This document shows positions 23,101-34,000 of a stretch of DNA of 64,000 nt, piece by piece. A model generated the notes under the pieces. The model made no database searches, had not been told where the DNA came from, and saw nothing but the letters and a program-made list of their open reading frames with translations. The stretch is from the NCBI GenBank assembly GCA_007115705.1, contig QXEO01000882.1:1-64000 (forward strand), written 5' to 3'. The stretch comes from Dactylis glomerata (taxonomy: Eukaryota > Streptophyta > Magnoliopsida > Poales > Poaceae). A program made the position numbers and the translations under genes. Every line of letters begins with the position of its first letter. The first letter of the stretch is position 1.

Positions 23101-24829
23101 CTATGATGTTCTACAAGTTGAGAGGATTCCAGAGACTACAAATTCATAATTTTTGGACACTTGGTTCAAAAGATATGAATTTAACATGCTAACAGATAGG
23201 TTTGATTCAATTTGAAATTAGTTTCAAATTGAACCCATAAAATATAATATTTTATTGTACTAATGGATTGTACATGTTCTAAGGATTCCAACGGTATCTC
23301 ATTTGTTATTTTTGGACCTACACAACATTAGATATGATTTTTGCAAGATTTGGATCAAATCTGATTTGGAATTTCTATTTGAATCGGGTTTAAATCAGAG
23401 GCCAACACATGGCGTGTTCTGATTAGCCGATACCGATTCGTTTGGATCCTGATTGTTTGCCGTCGGATCTAAAGGAGATTGGATGCACTAGATCTGAGGG
23501 TACCCGTTCGTTAATTGATTCTATTAGGTTCGTTAGATCGAGATCTGACGGTCACTGGGAGAGGGAGAGAAGTCTCACCGGGCTAGCTAGGGTTCCGACG
23601 AGGTTTGCCGGCGAGGCGGCCAGGTAGGGGGCTCCGGAGAGGTTCTGGCCACTTCTGAACGGCGGCGACACCACGACGGGCTTCGGGAGGTCAAGGAGAG
23701 CTCGATTGCGTGGTCGGCGAGGCCGATTGCGTCCTGGCGTGGGTGAACGGCGCGGCTGGAGATACGCAGGGCGGCGATGTGCTTCGGGCTCGCGACGCCG
23801 TGCTCGATTTGCTGCAGGTGTGGGAGAACAAAGGGCATGAGGAGGAGCGCCACATCATGGGGAAGTAGATAAGGGAGGAGAGGAGGACGGGGGCTCACTG
23901 GTAAGGTCGAATTCGACCGGGGATACCTGCAGACTCCGGCGAGAAATTCCGCCAGCCTGGTGGCGTCTCGTGCAGGAGGAACGAAAGGGAGATGGGAAAG
24001 AAGGTCACGGCTACTTATAGGCATGGGCGCTGGGAGGAAACGGCCGGCATTAAACGGGAAATAAATCGGGGAGGAGAGTTACTGTGAGGAAACGGTCGCC
24101 GGCGAGATCAGTGCGAGGAAGGAGAACCTGACAGGGTTGGTCCACCTGTCAGCGTGCAGGAGAGAGGGAAGATACCGATTCGGGTTTTTCCTTCCTGGGC
24201 CGCGGGCTGGATCCTCAGCTGGGCCGAAACGGTTCCCGGGGTCCAGTTATATTTTTATTTTCTTCTTTCTCTTTTTCTTTTTCTGCTTTCTTGTTTCTTT
24301 CATTTCTTTTGCATAAATGCTTCAATTCAAATCAAACAAATTTTCATATTCCTCAAATCTTCAAGACAATGTTTTAAACCAATAAAATATAGGTTTTCTT
24401 AATAAATAATTTTTCAAATAAGCTTCATGGACATAGCAAGAAGGACTTGCTTGTTCACATAAAATATAAGCTAGGGTTTAAGAAATAAACCCATTTTGAA
24501 TTGGTTGAAAATACTTTTATAAGACAATGTTTGAAATTAATAATTCCATACTTAAAATATAATCTTTAAATAAATGAATATGAATTATTTTGGCAAACAC
24601 CCTCTATGCAAATGAGCCTTGCATAGGTTTTGAATAAGGGCAAGAAATTAGTATTTCAAATCCTTTTATTTTCCCAAAGAAACTCTTCAAGAAGTGATAG
24701 AAAGCTTGGGATGGGTTTTCAAATAAACTCAAAAAGTTTTTAAATTCCTGTGAATTTTTCAATCATCTCAAGCATAACAAAATCGAAAAAAAATTCCCCC
24801 AAAATTTGATAAAATCTTGGGATGTTACA
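20189..24829 (-). repeat. 3' LTR, 4641 bp
   Basis: On the minus strand it begins TGTAACATCCCAAGATTTT and ends GGCAGGTCGTTACA. It contains the hairpin array (20662-21367), long AT-rich stretches, and a GC-rich block (about 23400-24200) with a TATA box on the minus strand at 24010-24021. A 145-codon ORF (23587-24024, minus) is also in the other LTR, but LTR identity alone explains that. Confidence 0.92.
20662..21367 (-). repeat. array of eight hairpin repeats with covarying stems (3' LTR copy)
   Basis: Each unit has an outer 6 bp stem, a middle CCACACA/TGTGTGG pairing and an inner 5 bp stem closing on GTTGATAG, with about 52 nt between the outer arms. Outer stem variants are CCCAGG/CCTGGG (20662/20714), CTCAGG/CCTGAG (20747/20798, 20832/20883, 20917/20968, 21311/21362) and CTTAGG/CCTAAG (21004/21055, 21088/21139). 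Inner stem variants are CTTGG/CCAAG (unit 1), CCTGG/CCAGG (units 2-4, 7, 8) and CCTGA/TCAGG (units 5, 6). Both arms change together, so pairing is kept. Unit 7 (21245/21296) has an imperfect outer stem. Units are separated by variable linkers. Function is unknown. Confidence 0.85.
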
Positions 24830-24927
24830 GACTACCACCCTTAAAAGAAATCTCATCCTCGAGATTGGAGAAGCTAGAAAGAAAGTAGGTATTGGGTTAT
24901 CTGGGTGGCTACCACCCTTAAAAGAAA
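24830..24927 (-). other. polypurine tract and a second copy 77 bp away
   Basis: The 3' LTR is preceded (minus strand) by TTTCTTTTAAGGGTGGTAG at 24832-24850. The same 19-mer recurs at 24909-24927. The copy next to the LTR is the expected primer for plus-strand synthesis; the other may be a duplicate. Confidence 0.6.
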
Positions 24928-24999
24928 ATTCCCCTTGGTGGTGTCTTGATGCTTCCTTAGGCACTTGCATTTTGTTCCCAGCTTGCATTCACCGTTGTG

Positions 25000-25771
25000 T
25001 CATTTTCTCTGGGTCGTCCTTCTTAGAAGTTTTTGATGTTCATGGCTATGTTCAAAAGTGGGCACACCAAGGGTTCCATCCAATTCTGGTGATAAGCAGA
25101 TATCATCCATCGCGTTGTCTTCAACAAGGTAGTCCACATTTTCTAAGAAGGTGTATCTAGCCTTTTCTTGGTCGGTCCTTATCAAGGCTAAGATAGCATA
25201 CAGGCCATCACCATACTCCTTGTTGCTTTTTAGCTGATTTTCATTGCAGAATCTCAAAGGATGATTCAGTGCCAAGTACTGCATGCTGGCCCCACGAACA
25301 TGATGAGACCACACATCCCAATGAGTTAGGATGGCATCTCTCAGCGGGCTTCTCAAGCATTTCATAGGGGTAAACAAGGTAGACTCTGTAAGAGGCACTT
25401 GCACCTTTAAGGGACGGAAGGTCACCTTATAACCAGCATTGTTGAACCCATTCAAGTTACCGGAGCAAGTCATGCTACTTGCCACAGGTACCAGATGGTT
25501 CTTAAGAATTCCTTTAGCAACCGTCTTCATAGTTGTTGAAAGGCGCTGAACAACTTGATCATATCTCGAAGATAAACTCCTTCTCGGGGAATAGGGATCT
25601 AACGAAGTTCTCATGGGCAGGAAAAATAGTTCCACGGATTTGGATAGTAGCCTCATAACATCGTAGGTCGGGATGGGGTAGACTTCGGTGGCGTAGAGCT
25701 TTGAAATCAGGAGGCAATCTCATAGGTAGCGGTGGCTGTCTTTGTTGTGACTCTCTGGAGAGGAGTGACAT
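25000..25771 (-). pseudogene. uncharacterised second ORF of the long-LTR element, frameshifted
   Basis: Two overlapping minus-strand frames appear to be parts of one ORF: 25559-25771 (starts MSLLSRESQQRQPPLPMRL, contains HPDLRCYEATIQIRGTIFP) and 25000-25656 (contains RYDQVVQRLSTTMKTVAKGI and NGFNNAGYKVTFRPL). The reading would pass from the first frame to the second between about 25560 and 25600, so a small indel is likely. The product would be near 250 residues. I do not recognise a named domain and see no protease, RT or integrase motif. It lies downstream of gag where pol is expected. It could be an element-specific accessory protein or a captured host fragment. Confidence 0.45.
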
Positions 25772-26486
25772 CTCTCTTATAGGCTCAGGAAGGTAGTCGA
25801 ACAGACTACGTGGGGAGTTGCTACGAAGAGTCGGGGAGGTGAATTGAATAAGCAGCCATCAAAACTGAACAGTCTTCGCCTTCAAGCCCACTAAGCAAAA
25901 CGCTTCTGATTAACGTGTAGCCGTTCAAAAGTCAAAGTTCTCACCGTATTCCTACGTTTTGGCCACTGGCTTACTATAAGGGATGTAACATATTATCCTC
26001 CTAAGGTTATGGTTTAACGACGTCGTCTGTTATGTAGGTATGTCTCTCTAGATTTACCATTCTTCATACAAGAGCGAACAATATGAGTAGTCGTCATGGG
26101 GGCCCATCCATGTCGCACCCAATCATTACCTTGTATTTGGTTTGGTGCATCTCGCATTCTAACTCTTGGTCAACCTCACTGGCTTTTAAACAAAAGTTTT
26201 GTTGAAATTGGAACCAAGTTCCCAAATCTTATTTTGAGCAAAATCTATCGTTCCTGGCTAGAGGTTTTTGCTCGAACTTGGTCGTGTGACTTAAACTCTT
26301 GAGTTACAAATCCTTCAGCTTGCCATTTCATTGAGAAGTAAGGTTCATTCAACAAGATTGTCTTTAGCTCTTACTAGTCCTTACAATATTTATTACAAGG
26401 CTGTAGCTGCATACAATTTCTTTCAAATTGGCTATACTTTGTTGTGTCTTCTTCTTGTACTTTGCGGCATCCTTCGGTCATCCAGT
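25772..26486 (-). other. internal region without recognisable coding
   Basis: This is AT-rich sequence between gag and the second ORF. No domain was recognised and ORFs are short. It may be the decayed remains of a pol region, but nothing supports that directly. Confidence 0.4.
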
Positions 26487-27497
26487 TCACTGAGGCCTTG
26501 TAGTACCATTTTCTAAACACTTATCCGCATAGTGTCCCTTTTGTTTGCACTTGTAACAAGTGATTGTTGAGAGATCCTTCTTAACCACCATTTTGGAGTG
26601 GTGTTGTCCATTTCCTCCATTAGGATTTCCATTCGCTCCATTATGATGATTGTTGGAGTGGTTTCCATTGTTTCCACCATTGTGCCTATGGTCATTGAAA
26701 TTACCATTTACATTGCCTTCAGAGGAGTGGGGTCTCTTGTGGAAATGTCCAGTGTGGGTCTTGCCATTGCTGTGCTTCCTTTTACGAATTTCCTCTTTTC
26801 TTATGTTGTTATCCAGAGTAACCGCTTGGTCTAGCAGAGCCTGGTAGTTTGGAGCATAAGCTATTGACAGAGGTATCTTCAGTTCCCCTTTGAGTCCACT
26901 GAGAAACTTATCTTTCCTCTTGGCATCAGTGTCGATGTCTTCTGGTGCGTATCTTGACAGAGAGCCAAAGTCATCCATGTACTCCTTTAGTGTCCTGTCA
27001 CCTTGCTTTAAAGTGCGGAACTCATCTTTCTTAAGATTCATAATGCCCGTGGAGATATGAGCATTACGAAAGCCTTCCCTAAAGGAATCCCAGTCCAGAC
27101 CTTCAATTGGATTGGTGACTTGGTAAGTATCCCACCACATTGCTGCTGGTCCCTCTAGCAGGTGAGCAGTGAATCTAATCTTTTCAGCATCTGTGCACTC
27201 ACAGGTAACTAAGTCCTTACTGACTGAACGCAGCCAGTCATCAGCCACTATTGGGTCTGTGGCAGATGAAAACTTATTGAGTCTGAGCTTCAGGAAACGA
27301 GCTAGTCGGTCCACTTGAGGTGGGGGTGGTGGATTGTTGTTGTTGTTGTTCATGAGGTTGGTGCTTGCTTGGATGAATTGGGTCATCATCTGCATGAGCT
27401 GGGCTTGACCTGTGGCTAACTGTTGAACCACATCATTGATGCTGTTATCGTTGTTGTTGTTGCTGCTGTTGTTGTTGTTTTCACGGCGAGGCGGCAT
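26487..27497 (-). CDS. gag protein of the long-LTR gypsy element, 336 residues
   Basis: The frame is intact from ATG 27497 (MPPRREN) to a stop at 26487. The N-terminus has an Asn-run from AAC repeats. A retrotransposon gag core follows (about residues 70-215): DRLARFLKLRLNKFSS, TAHLLEGPAAMWWDTY, LKEYMDDFGSLSRYAPEDI and ALLDQAVTLDNNIRKEE. A Gly/Asn/His-rich linker precedes the zinc knuckle CYKCKQKGHYADKC (CX2CX4HX4C) near residue 315. The stop comes just after the knuckle (NGTTRPQ), where a Tekay-like element would continue into protease. The 5' LTR and PBS lie 0.6 kb upstream. It should bind genomic RNA and form capsids. The clean end argues for a gag-only design or for an old truncation. Confidence 0.85.
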   Translation of the reverse strand: MPPRRENNNNSSNNNNDNSINDVVQQLATGQAQLMQMMTQFIQASTNLMNNNNNNPPPPPQVDRLARFLKLRLNKFSSATDPIVADDWLRSVSKDLVTCECTDAEKIRFTAHLLEGPAAMWWDTYQVTNPIEGLDWDSFREGFRNAHISTGIMNLKKDEFRTLKQGDRTLKEYMDDFGSLSRYAPEDIDTDAKRKDKFLSGLKGELKIPLSIAYAPNYQALLDQAVTLDNNIRKEEIRKRKHSNGKTHTGHFHKRPHSSEGNVNGNFNDHRHNGGNNGNHSNNHHNGANGNPNGGNGQHHSKMVVKKDLSTITCYKCKQKGHYADKCLENGTTRPQ

Positions 27498-28113
27498 CTA
27501 AGGTGGTTTTAGCAAAGGTGAGTATTAGATAGATAGGACTAAAGAAGAAAAATTTCCTACCCAGACATAAATAACAAACCATGCAACAAACAACCATAAA
27601 TCAAACAATCGTTGAAAATTCCTTTAGATAAGTTTTGGAAAAACACGCTAACCAAATAATATGGTCATACACCAATTTTGTATGATCATAGAAGCATCTA
27701 TAAGTCGTTGGTTCTATAAACTAGAATCTTGGTGGTCTATTCTATTATAGTTTCATTGTTCCATTTCTTATTTCCACTTCCCAATGCATCGTTGGTGTTG
27801 GGCAGCCTTCATATCCGCATGTTCTCGAGCTCTTTGTTGGTCTTCAATGTAGTTCTTCATGTTGGATCAAGGTCAACCTATGAAGTAGAAGTCTCCTTCT
27901 TCTAGCACATTGTGATCTTCTGTCCTTTCTTGAAGGCTTCCAGAGTTGGGTCATCTAACGGAATCATTTGAAAATGAAGTAGGGGAGAAATACAAGGAGT
28001 TTCAAGATGATTCTATATTAAATAGATGTAAGATGAGATAGAAAATTTTATCCTAGGGTCTTCCTATTTCTAATTTTCCAAACCTAGGGTCTCGATCCTA
28101 CAGGCAACACTAT
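27498..28113 (-). other. untranslated leader of the long-LTR element
   Basis: About 0.6 kb lies between the primer binding site and gag. No ORF or known motif is seen. It probably holds the packaging signal, by analogy with other elements. Confidence 0.5.
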
Positions 28114-28125
28114 GCTCTGATACCA
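28114..28125 (-). other. primer binding site, tRNA-iMet type
   Basis: On the minus strand TGGTATCAGAGC follows the 5' LTR after a 2 nt spacer. It is the standard initiator-Met tRNA primer site. Confidence 0.88.
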
Positions 28126-28600
28126 TTTGTAACGACCTGCCTTTTGCTAAAGATAGAACTCCTGTGTTACTGTGCCATTCCCTGGATCAGTAGATAGCAC
28201 CACAGTACAAAATAAGTATCATTGCAATAGCATCAATATTACAACGTAAATCCAGTTACATAGGTCTTTAACCTTATGAGTACACAGCATAAAGCATAGT
28301 TGCAGTGAGCCTCCATTCTTCATCACGTGCCACAGGCAGACATGTTGGAATGTAGTCTCGAGATCCTACTCCTGGTTCCTTACTCGAAATAAAACCTGCA
28401 CGTTTGAATATGTAGCCCCGAAGGGGTCAGTACAATAACGTACTGGCAAATGACATATATTTGGTGGCATTTTGTGGAAAGACTATGCTACATGACATTT
28501 GGCTGGTGGATCTTAAGGGCTGAATTGCATAAAGCAGTTTTTATCCTATCAAAAACATTTTTAAAACATTTTGATTTTTCTCTTTAAGGTCAAGGTAACC

Positions 28601-29306
28601 CCCAGGTGATAACCACCACACAAACCTTGGGTTGATAGCCAAGTTGTGTAGCCCTGGGTAGTAACTCAACAAAACATGAATAACCCTCAGGCGATGACAA
28701 CCACACATATCCTGGGTTGATAGCCAGGTGTGCAGTCCTGAGTAATTACTCAATTTAAGCTAGAATAACCCTCAGGCGATGACAACCACACATATCCTGG
28801 GTTGATAGCCAGGTGTGCAGTCCTGAGTAATTACTCAATTTAAGCTAGAATAACCCTCAGGCGATGACAACCACACATATCCTGGGTTGATAGCCAGGTG
28901 TGCAGTCCTGAGTAATTACTCAATTTAAGCCCCAAGGTAACCCTTAGGCGATGACAACCACACATGTCCTGAGTTTATAGTCAGATGTGTAGTCCTAAGT
29001 AGTTAGTCTTGGGATTGGTGAGGACCCTTAGGTGATAACCACCACACATGTCCTGAGTTGATAGTCAGGTGTGTGGCCCTAAGTAGTCACTATTCAAGTT
29101 TTAATTATTTGGAAAAGATGATGAGATTCCTTTCGATCGACATGTCCTCTCTCTGTTCCTAGGTACAACCAATACAGAGTATTCTCAGGTGATAACCACC
29201 ACACATGTCCTGGGTTGATAGCCAGGTGTGTAGCCCCGAGTTGTGTACCCTCAGGTGATAACCACCACACATGTCCTGGGTTGATAGCCAGGTGTGTGGC
29301 CCTAAG
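28601..29306 (-). repeat. array of eight hairpin repeats (5' LTR copy)
   Basis: The same eight units as in the other LTR appear at an offset of about 7939. Small differences occur: unit 5 has a mutated inner arm (TCAGA), unit 7 has CTCAGG instead of CTTAGG, and unit 8 has CCTAAG opposite CTCAGG. These post-insertion changes mostly weaken pairing, so the covariation was established before this copy inserted. Confidence 0.85.
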
Positions 29307-31948
29307 TAGCCACAAGATTGCACCCAGGTGATTCATTGGGTTGTTAAATTTTCATAACAATTTGAAAACAAGGCATGGCATCATTTTGCAAAGCAAGTTT
29401 GCAATCCTAGCAGGTGGGGTTTAAGGGATAGCTACCACTACTAGGAGCTAAGCATTTCATAACCACTTTGAAAATTTCATATCATGCACAGTATTGAAAT
29501 CACTAATACATATAATAAAAGATAGGTGGAAGTATGTGTGTCACTTGCCTTTTTGAAGATCACGACGTTTCACTTCTCTCAACTATGCACGTAGCTCTTC
29601 GCACCAACTATAGCACAGAAATAGCATACCATAAACACACCATACAAATACAATCAAACAAATCAAACAATTGAAAAGTGTTTGTTTAACAATTTGGTTT
29701 ATTGAGATGTTATGACAAGAAGGATATGGTAAAGGATCATGATTTGTGAGATATAAATTTGAGAGCTTAGCTGGGGAAGATCAATATGATTTGAGAGAGA
29801 AATGGTCTAGGCAAAAATAATTGATGAAGTTTTTATGCTTTATCAAAGCATATATGAGTTTTAGGAAAGCTCATGTGAAAAAGGTCACATAGGTGTGGGA
29901 TAGTGCAACCACAATACTATTTGAATAAGTGTAACAACATTTATTCTTTAAATAGCATATATCACACTTAGGCACTAGGCTAGGTTTTAAGAATGCTTGA
30001 ACTACTCAATTAGCACATTTGCAAGTTGAATAGTTCAATACATGTGAACAAAACTAGGTAGGCATTGGATTGGGTATGAATGATTGATATTTGAGAGCAT
30101 AGCTCAAATGGTTCATGGTTCAACATGGTGTATAACACATACTATGGTACGGGTCATAACAACTCCACATTAATAGAACCTAAGTTTGAGATGAATTCAT
30201 ATTCTACTCAAGTAGCACATTTGCAATTTGAGTACCTGTACGAATTAGACAAAATATGATGAGTGAGATCTTTATACTTTATCAAAGCATATTGAATCTT
30301 GGAATATCTCATGTGGGTAAATCACACAAGAGACCAAATAGTGCAATAGTAATACTATTGAATAAGTGTGACAATAATTATTCTTAAATAGTATATATTA
30401 CACTTAGGCAATGGGCTAGGATTCATGAAGCATTGAGTTACTCAATTAACTCATTTGTTAATTGAATAGTTCTACACATGAAATCAGGATCAGGTGGACA
30501 GATGATTGAGTATGGGTAGATAACATTTTAGATTATGGTTTAAGGTTTTTATTAGGTACATGGAGTATTGGATAGATGCTATCATATCAATTTGATCAAC
30601 ACCACAAAGATAGCAAGAATAGAATTCTATGATTGAGATGTGTCACACTTTACTCAAACAACACAATTGTAATTTGAATATGTGTGAACTAGACAAGATA
30701 GGTCTAAGTAGATATGATCTTGATCAGGATGTTATTTAGATAACAATGATGACTAGGTATGATTATAAGATTTGCTATGGTAGAAGGAAACATTACTGAA
30801 TAGAATAAGATTTAATCTATATAGGAACTACTCAAATTCTCATATTAGAATTTGAATAATTGTGAAGTGTTTCAAGAAATTTTGGGAATGCTATTGGATA
30901 ACTTGCAGTAAAACAAGACTACTGCAATTGGAATTATTCCAAAATAAGTTGTAGAAATCAATTTGTGATCGGATTAGTGATTTGGATAAATTTGAATGCA
31001 CAAAGTGTGTGCACGTATCAAATTTGGATTTTCTTGATCCTATGATGTTCTACAAGTTGAGAGGATTCCAGAGACTACAAATTCATAATTTTTGGACACT
31101 TGGTTCAAAAGATATGAATTTAACATGCTAACAGATAGGTTTGATTCAATTTGAAATTAGTTTCAAATTGAACCCATAAAATATAATATTTTATTGTACT
31201 AATGGATTGTACATGTTCTAAGGATTCCAACGGTATCTCATTTGTTATTTTTGGACCTACAGAACATTAGATATGATTTTTGCAAGATTTGGATCAAATC
31301 TGATTTGGAATTTCTATTTGAATCGGGTTTAAATCAGAGGCCAACACGTGGCGTGTTCTGATTAGCCGATACCGATTTGTTTGGATCCTGATTGTGTGCC
31401 GTCGGATCTAAAGGAGATTGGACGCACTAGATCTGAGGGTACCCGTTCGTTAAGTGATTCTATTAGGATCGTTAGATCGAGATCTGACGGTCACTGGGAG
31501 AGGGAGAGAAGTCTCACCGGGCTAGCTAGGGTTCCGACGAGGTTTGCCGGCGAGGCAGCCAGGTAGGGGGCTCCGGAGAGGTTCTGGCCACTTCTGAATG
31601 GCGGCAACACCACGACGGGCTTCGGGAGGTCAAGGAGAGCTCGATTGCGTGGTCGGCGAGGCCGATTGCGTCCTGGCGTGGGTGAACGACGCGGCTGGAG
31701 ATACGCAGGGCGGCGATGTGCTTCGGGCTCGCGACGCCGTGCTCGATTTGCTGCAGGTGTGGGAGAACAAAGGGCATGAGGAGGAGCGCCACATCATGGG
31801 GAAGTAGATAAGGGAGGAGAGGAGGACGGGGGCTCACTGGTAAGGTCGAATTCGACCGGAGATACCTGCAGACTCCGGCGAGAAATTCCGCCAGCCTGGC
31901 GGCGTCTCGTGCAGGAGGAACGAAAGGGAGATGGGAAAGAAGGTCACG

Positions 31949-31960
31949 GCTACTTATAGG
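31949..31960 (-). promoter_or_regulatory. probable LTR TATA box
   Basis: On the minus strand CCTATAAGTAGC lies in the GC-rich block of the 5' LTR, about 3.8 kb before the LTR end. The same motif is at 24010-24021 in the 3' LTR. No other convincing TATA box was noted in the LTR. Confidence 0.5.
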
Positions 31961-32765
31961 CATGGGCGCTGGGAGGAAACGGCCGGCATTAAACGGGAAA
32001 TAAATCGGGGAGGAGAGTTACTGTGAGGAAACGGTCGCCGGCGAGATCAGCGCGAGGAAGGAGAACCTGACAGGGTTGGTCCACCTGTCAGCGTGCAGGA
32101 GAGAGGGAAGATACCGATTCGGGTTTTTCCTTCCTGGGCTGCGGGCTGGATCCTCAACTGGGCCGAAACGGTTCCCGGGGTCCAGTTATATTTTTATTTT
32201 CTTCTTTCTCTTTTTCTTTTTCTGCTTTCTTGTTTCTTTCATTTCTTTTGCATAAATGCTTCAATTCAAATCAAACAAATTTTCATATTCCTCAAATCTT
32301 CAAGACAATGTTTTAAACCAATAAAATACAGGTTTTCTTAATAAATAAGTTTTCAAATAAGCTTCATGGACATAGCAAGGACTTGCTTGTTCACATAAAA
32401 TATAAGCTAGGGTTTAAGAAATAAACCCATTTTGAATTGGTTGAAAATACTTTTATAAGACAATGTTTGAAATTAATAATTCCATACTTAAAATATAATC
32501 TTTAAATAAATGAATATGAATTCTTTTGGCAAACACCCTCTATGCAAATGAGCCTTGCATAGGTTTTGAATAAGGGCAAGAAATTAGTATTTCAAATCCT
32601 TTTATTTTCCCAAAGAAACTCTTCAAGAAGTGATAGAAAGCTTGGGATGGGTTTTCAAATAAACTCAAAAAGTTTTTAAATTCCTGTGAATTTTTCAATC
32701 ATCTCAAGCATAACAAAATCGAAAAAAAATTCCCCCAAAATTTGATAAAATCTTGGGATGTTACA

Positions 32766-33590
32766 TCCTAAAAGATCAATACCATCATTTAGCATCTTAT
32801 GCTTCGAACCTTCACATATCTAGCAGGATGGCCCTACAGAATCATACTTTTCTAGACATATTTGACCTACCTCTTTCTAATGTGGCCTATGATGAATAAC
32901 AAGAACTAGAACAATTACTAAACCTTCACCTAGATGAACTTGAAAATGACAGCTGGGCTTACCAATGGGGTGCCACATTCTCTGTGTCCAAGGCATATGC
33001 TACGCTTACAAATTCAAATAACCCCATGCTTCTCAATGGACTTGGAAAACTTGTTGCAAAAAACATAAGGTCTTTGGTTGGCTTCTTCTGAAATATAGAC
33101 TCAGCACCAAGGACATATTGTTCAGGAAACATTTCTTCCTTCCGGACTACTCTTGCATTATGTGCAATGACAATTTCAGGGAAACTAGAAGCCATCTCTT
33201 CTTCCACTGCAAATTTGCAAAGGAATGCTGGAATTATATTTGCCCTGGATGGAATATTCATATTTCAAGCTCTCATCTTGAATGCATTCATCATCTCAAT
33301 CCATGATTAAGCACCCTTCTTCATGGAAATTATTTTATTATCAACTTGGGCAATATGGAAGACCAGGAATGCTTTCATCTTCCAAGGGAAAACCCCTAGC
33401 CTCTACTCTGTTAAAGCTCTGTTCAAGGAGGACTTGAAATGGTTAAAGTACAGAGCAACCAAGAAAGCTTACAAAAACTTTGATTCATTGGTAGATAGTT
33501 TCTTATAATTAGCTTTTTTTGGTTCTTTTTTCTTTGTACATACTTTCCATAGTTTTGTAGCTACAAAAAATTTATAAAATATATGCAGTA
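32766..33590 (+). pseudogene. LINE remnant, part 2 (zf-RVT domain and 3' end)
   Basis: It resumes the LINE after the gypsy insertion, beginning with the duplicated TCCTA. Recognisable pieces include WGATFSVSKAYA and the reverse-transcriptase zinc-binding domain: FGWLLLKYRLSTKD, CIMCNDNFRETRSHLFFHC and KECWNYI. The C-terminal part has IILLSTWAIWKTRNAFIFQG. Stops and frame changes interrupt it. The T-rich 3' end (GCTTTTTTTGGTTC) and the final ACAAAAAATTTATAAAA look like the LINE tail, but no target duplication can be assigned because the 5' end is lost. Confidence 0.75.
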
Positions 33591-33599
33591 GCATTGCTA

Positions 33600-33937
33600 C
33601 TGTGGTTCATAAAAAATGTCTTAAAAAGACTTGCTACTGAATCTCATTCCATTTGTCATTTAAAGGCATTGTGTAGTATTAGCATGTCTCTGGCATTATG
33701 CAGTATTAGCATGCCTCTAGCAGTAGTTCATCCCAGGACCACACACACGCACACACAAAAAATCACTTACATCTATATCTGAGCATGTCGATCACTTGCC
33801 TACTTCCTTTAACCACCATAATGGATGGATGCCAACTATTGAACTATATTAATTTAATATTAAATTTCAATGCATTGACATGAATTGTCTATGTACAACC
33901 CACCCAACTTATGTCCCGAGGAGGTTTTTTCATCTAA
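33600..33937 (+). repeat. degenerate segmental repeat, copy 1
   Basis: It shares GTGTAGTATTAGCATGTCTC, CGATCACTTGCCTACTTCC and ACCCAACTTATGTCCC with 46603-46925, and the later part with 47960-48215. Homology ends at about 33940, where a perfect hairpin begins. It is non-coding. Confidence 0.65.
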
Positions 33938-34000
33938 CATATTGTGAGTCGATGATGCCCCACCAGGTAGATATGAGGGGCATCATCGACTCACAATATG
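33938..34000. other. perfect 24 bp inverted repeat (hairpin)
   Basis: Arms 33938-33961 and 33977-34000 are exact reverse complements (CATATTGTGAGTCG...) around a 15 nt loop. The hairpin sits exactly where homology with copies 2 and 3 stops, which suggests a rearrangement or template-switch junction. Confidence 0.8.

Larger units (their letters stand above)
20189..32765 (-). mobile_element. complete gypsy retrotransposon with 4.64 kb LTRs, gag only (LARD-like)
   Basis: LTRs at 20189-24829 (4641 bp) and 28128-32765 (4638 bp) are near-identical direct repeats with TGTAAC...GTTACA ends on the minus strand. TSD TCCTA is at 20184-20188 and 32766-32770. The PBS (28114-28125) matches tRNA-iMet. The 3.3 kb interior holds an intact gag (26487-27497) and a broken second ORF (25000-25771), but no RT or integrase. 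The size (very long LTRs, short interior) resembles Triticeae LARDs such as Sukkula, although LARD interiors are described as non-coding. It is inserted in the LINE. Mobility would need enzymes in trans. Confidence 0.9.
28128..32765 (-). repeat. 5' LTR, 4638 bp
   Basis: It is the partner of 20189-24829, with only scattered substitutions and small indels (for example 3 bp missing near 32378 relative to 24440). It ends on the plus strand with GATGTTACA, followed by the TSD TCCTA. Confidence 0.92.

Noticed and set aside
23587..24024. 145-codon ORF on the minus strand in both 4.64 kb LTRs (also 31526-31963)
   Set aside because: The two copies are LTR duplicates, so conservation is not independent evidence. 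The block is GC-rich promoter and leader sequence, and no domain is seen.
28114..28125. tRNA gene fragment near TGGTATCAGAGC
   Set aside because: It is the primer binding site of a retrotransposon; no cloverleaf can be formed around it. The same holds for 58632-58646 and 16031-16044.
33938..34000. Possible microRNA precursor
   Set aside because: The stem is perfect and only 24 bp with a 15 nt loop, unlike plant pre-miRNAs, and it sits at a rearrangement breakpoint.
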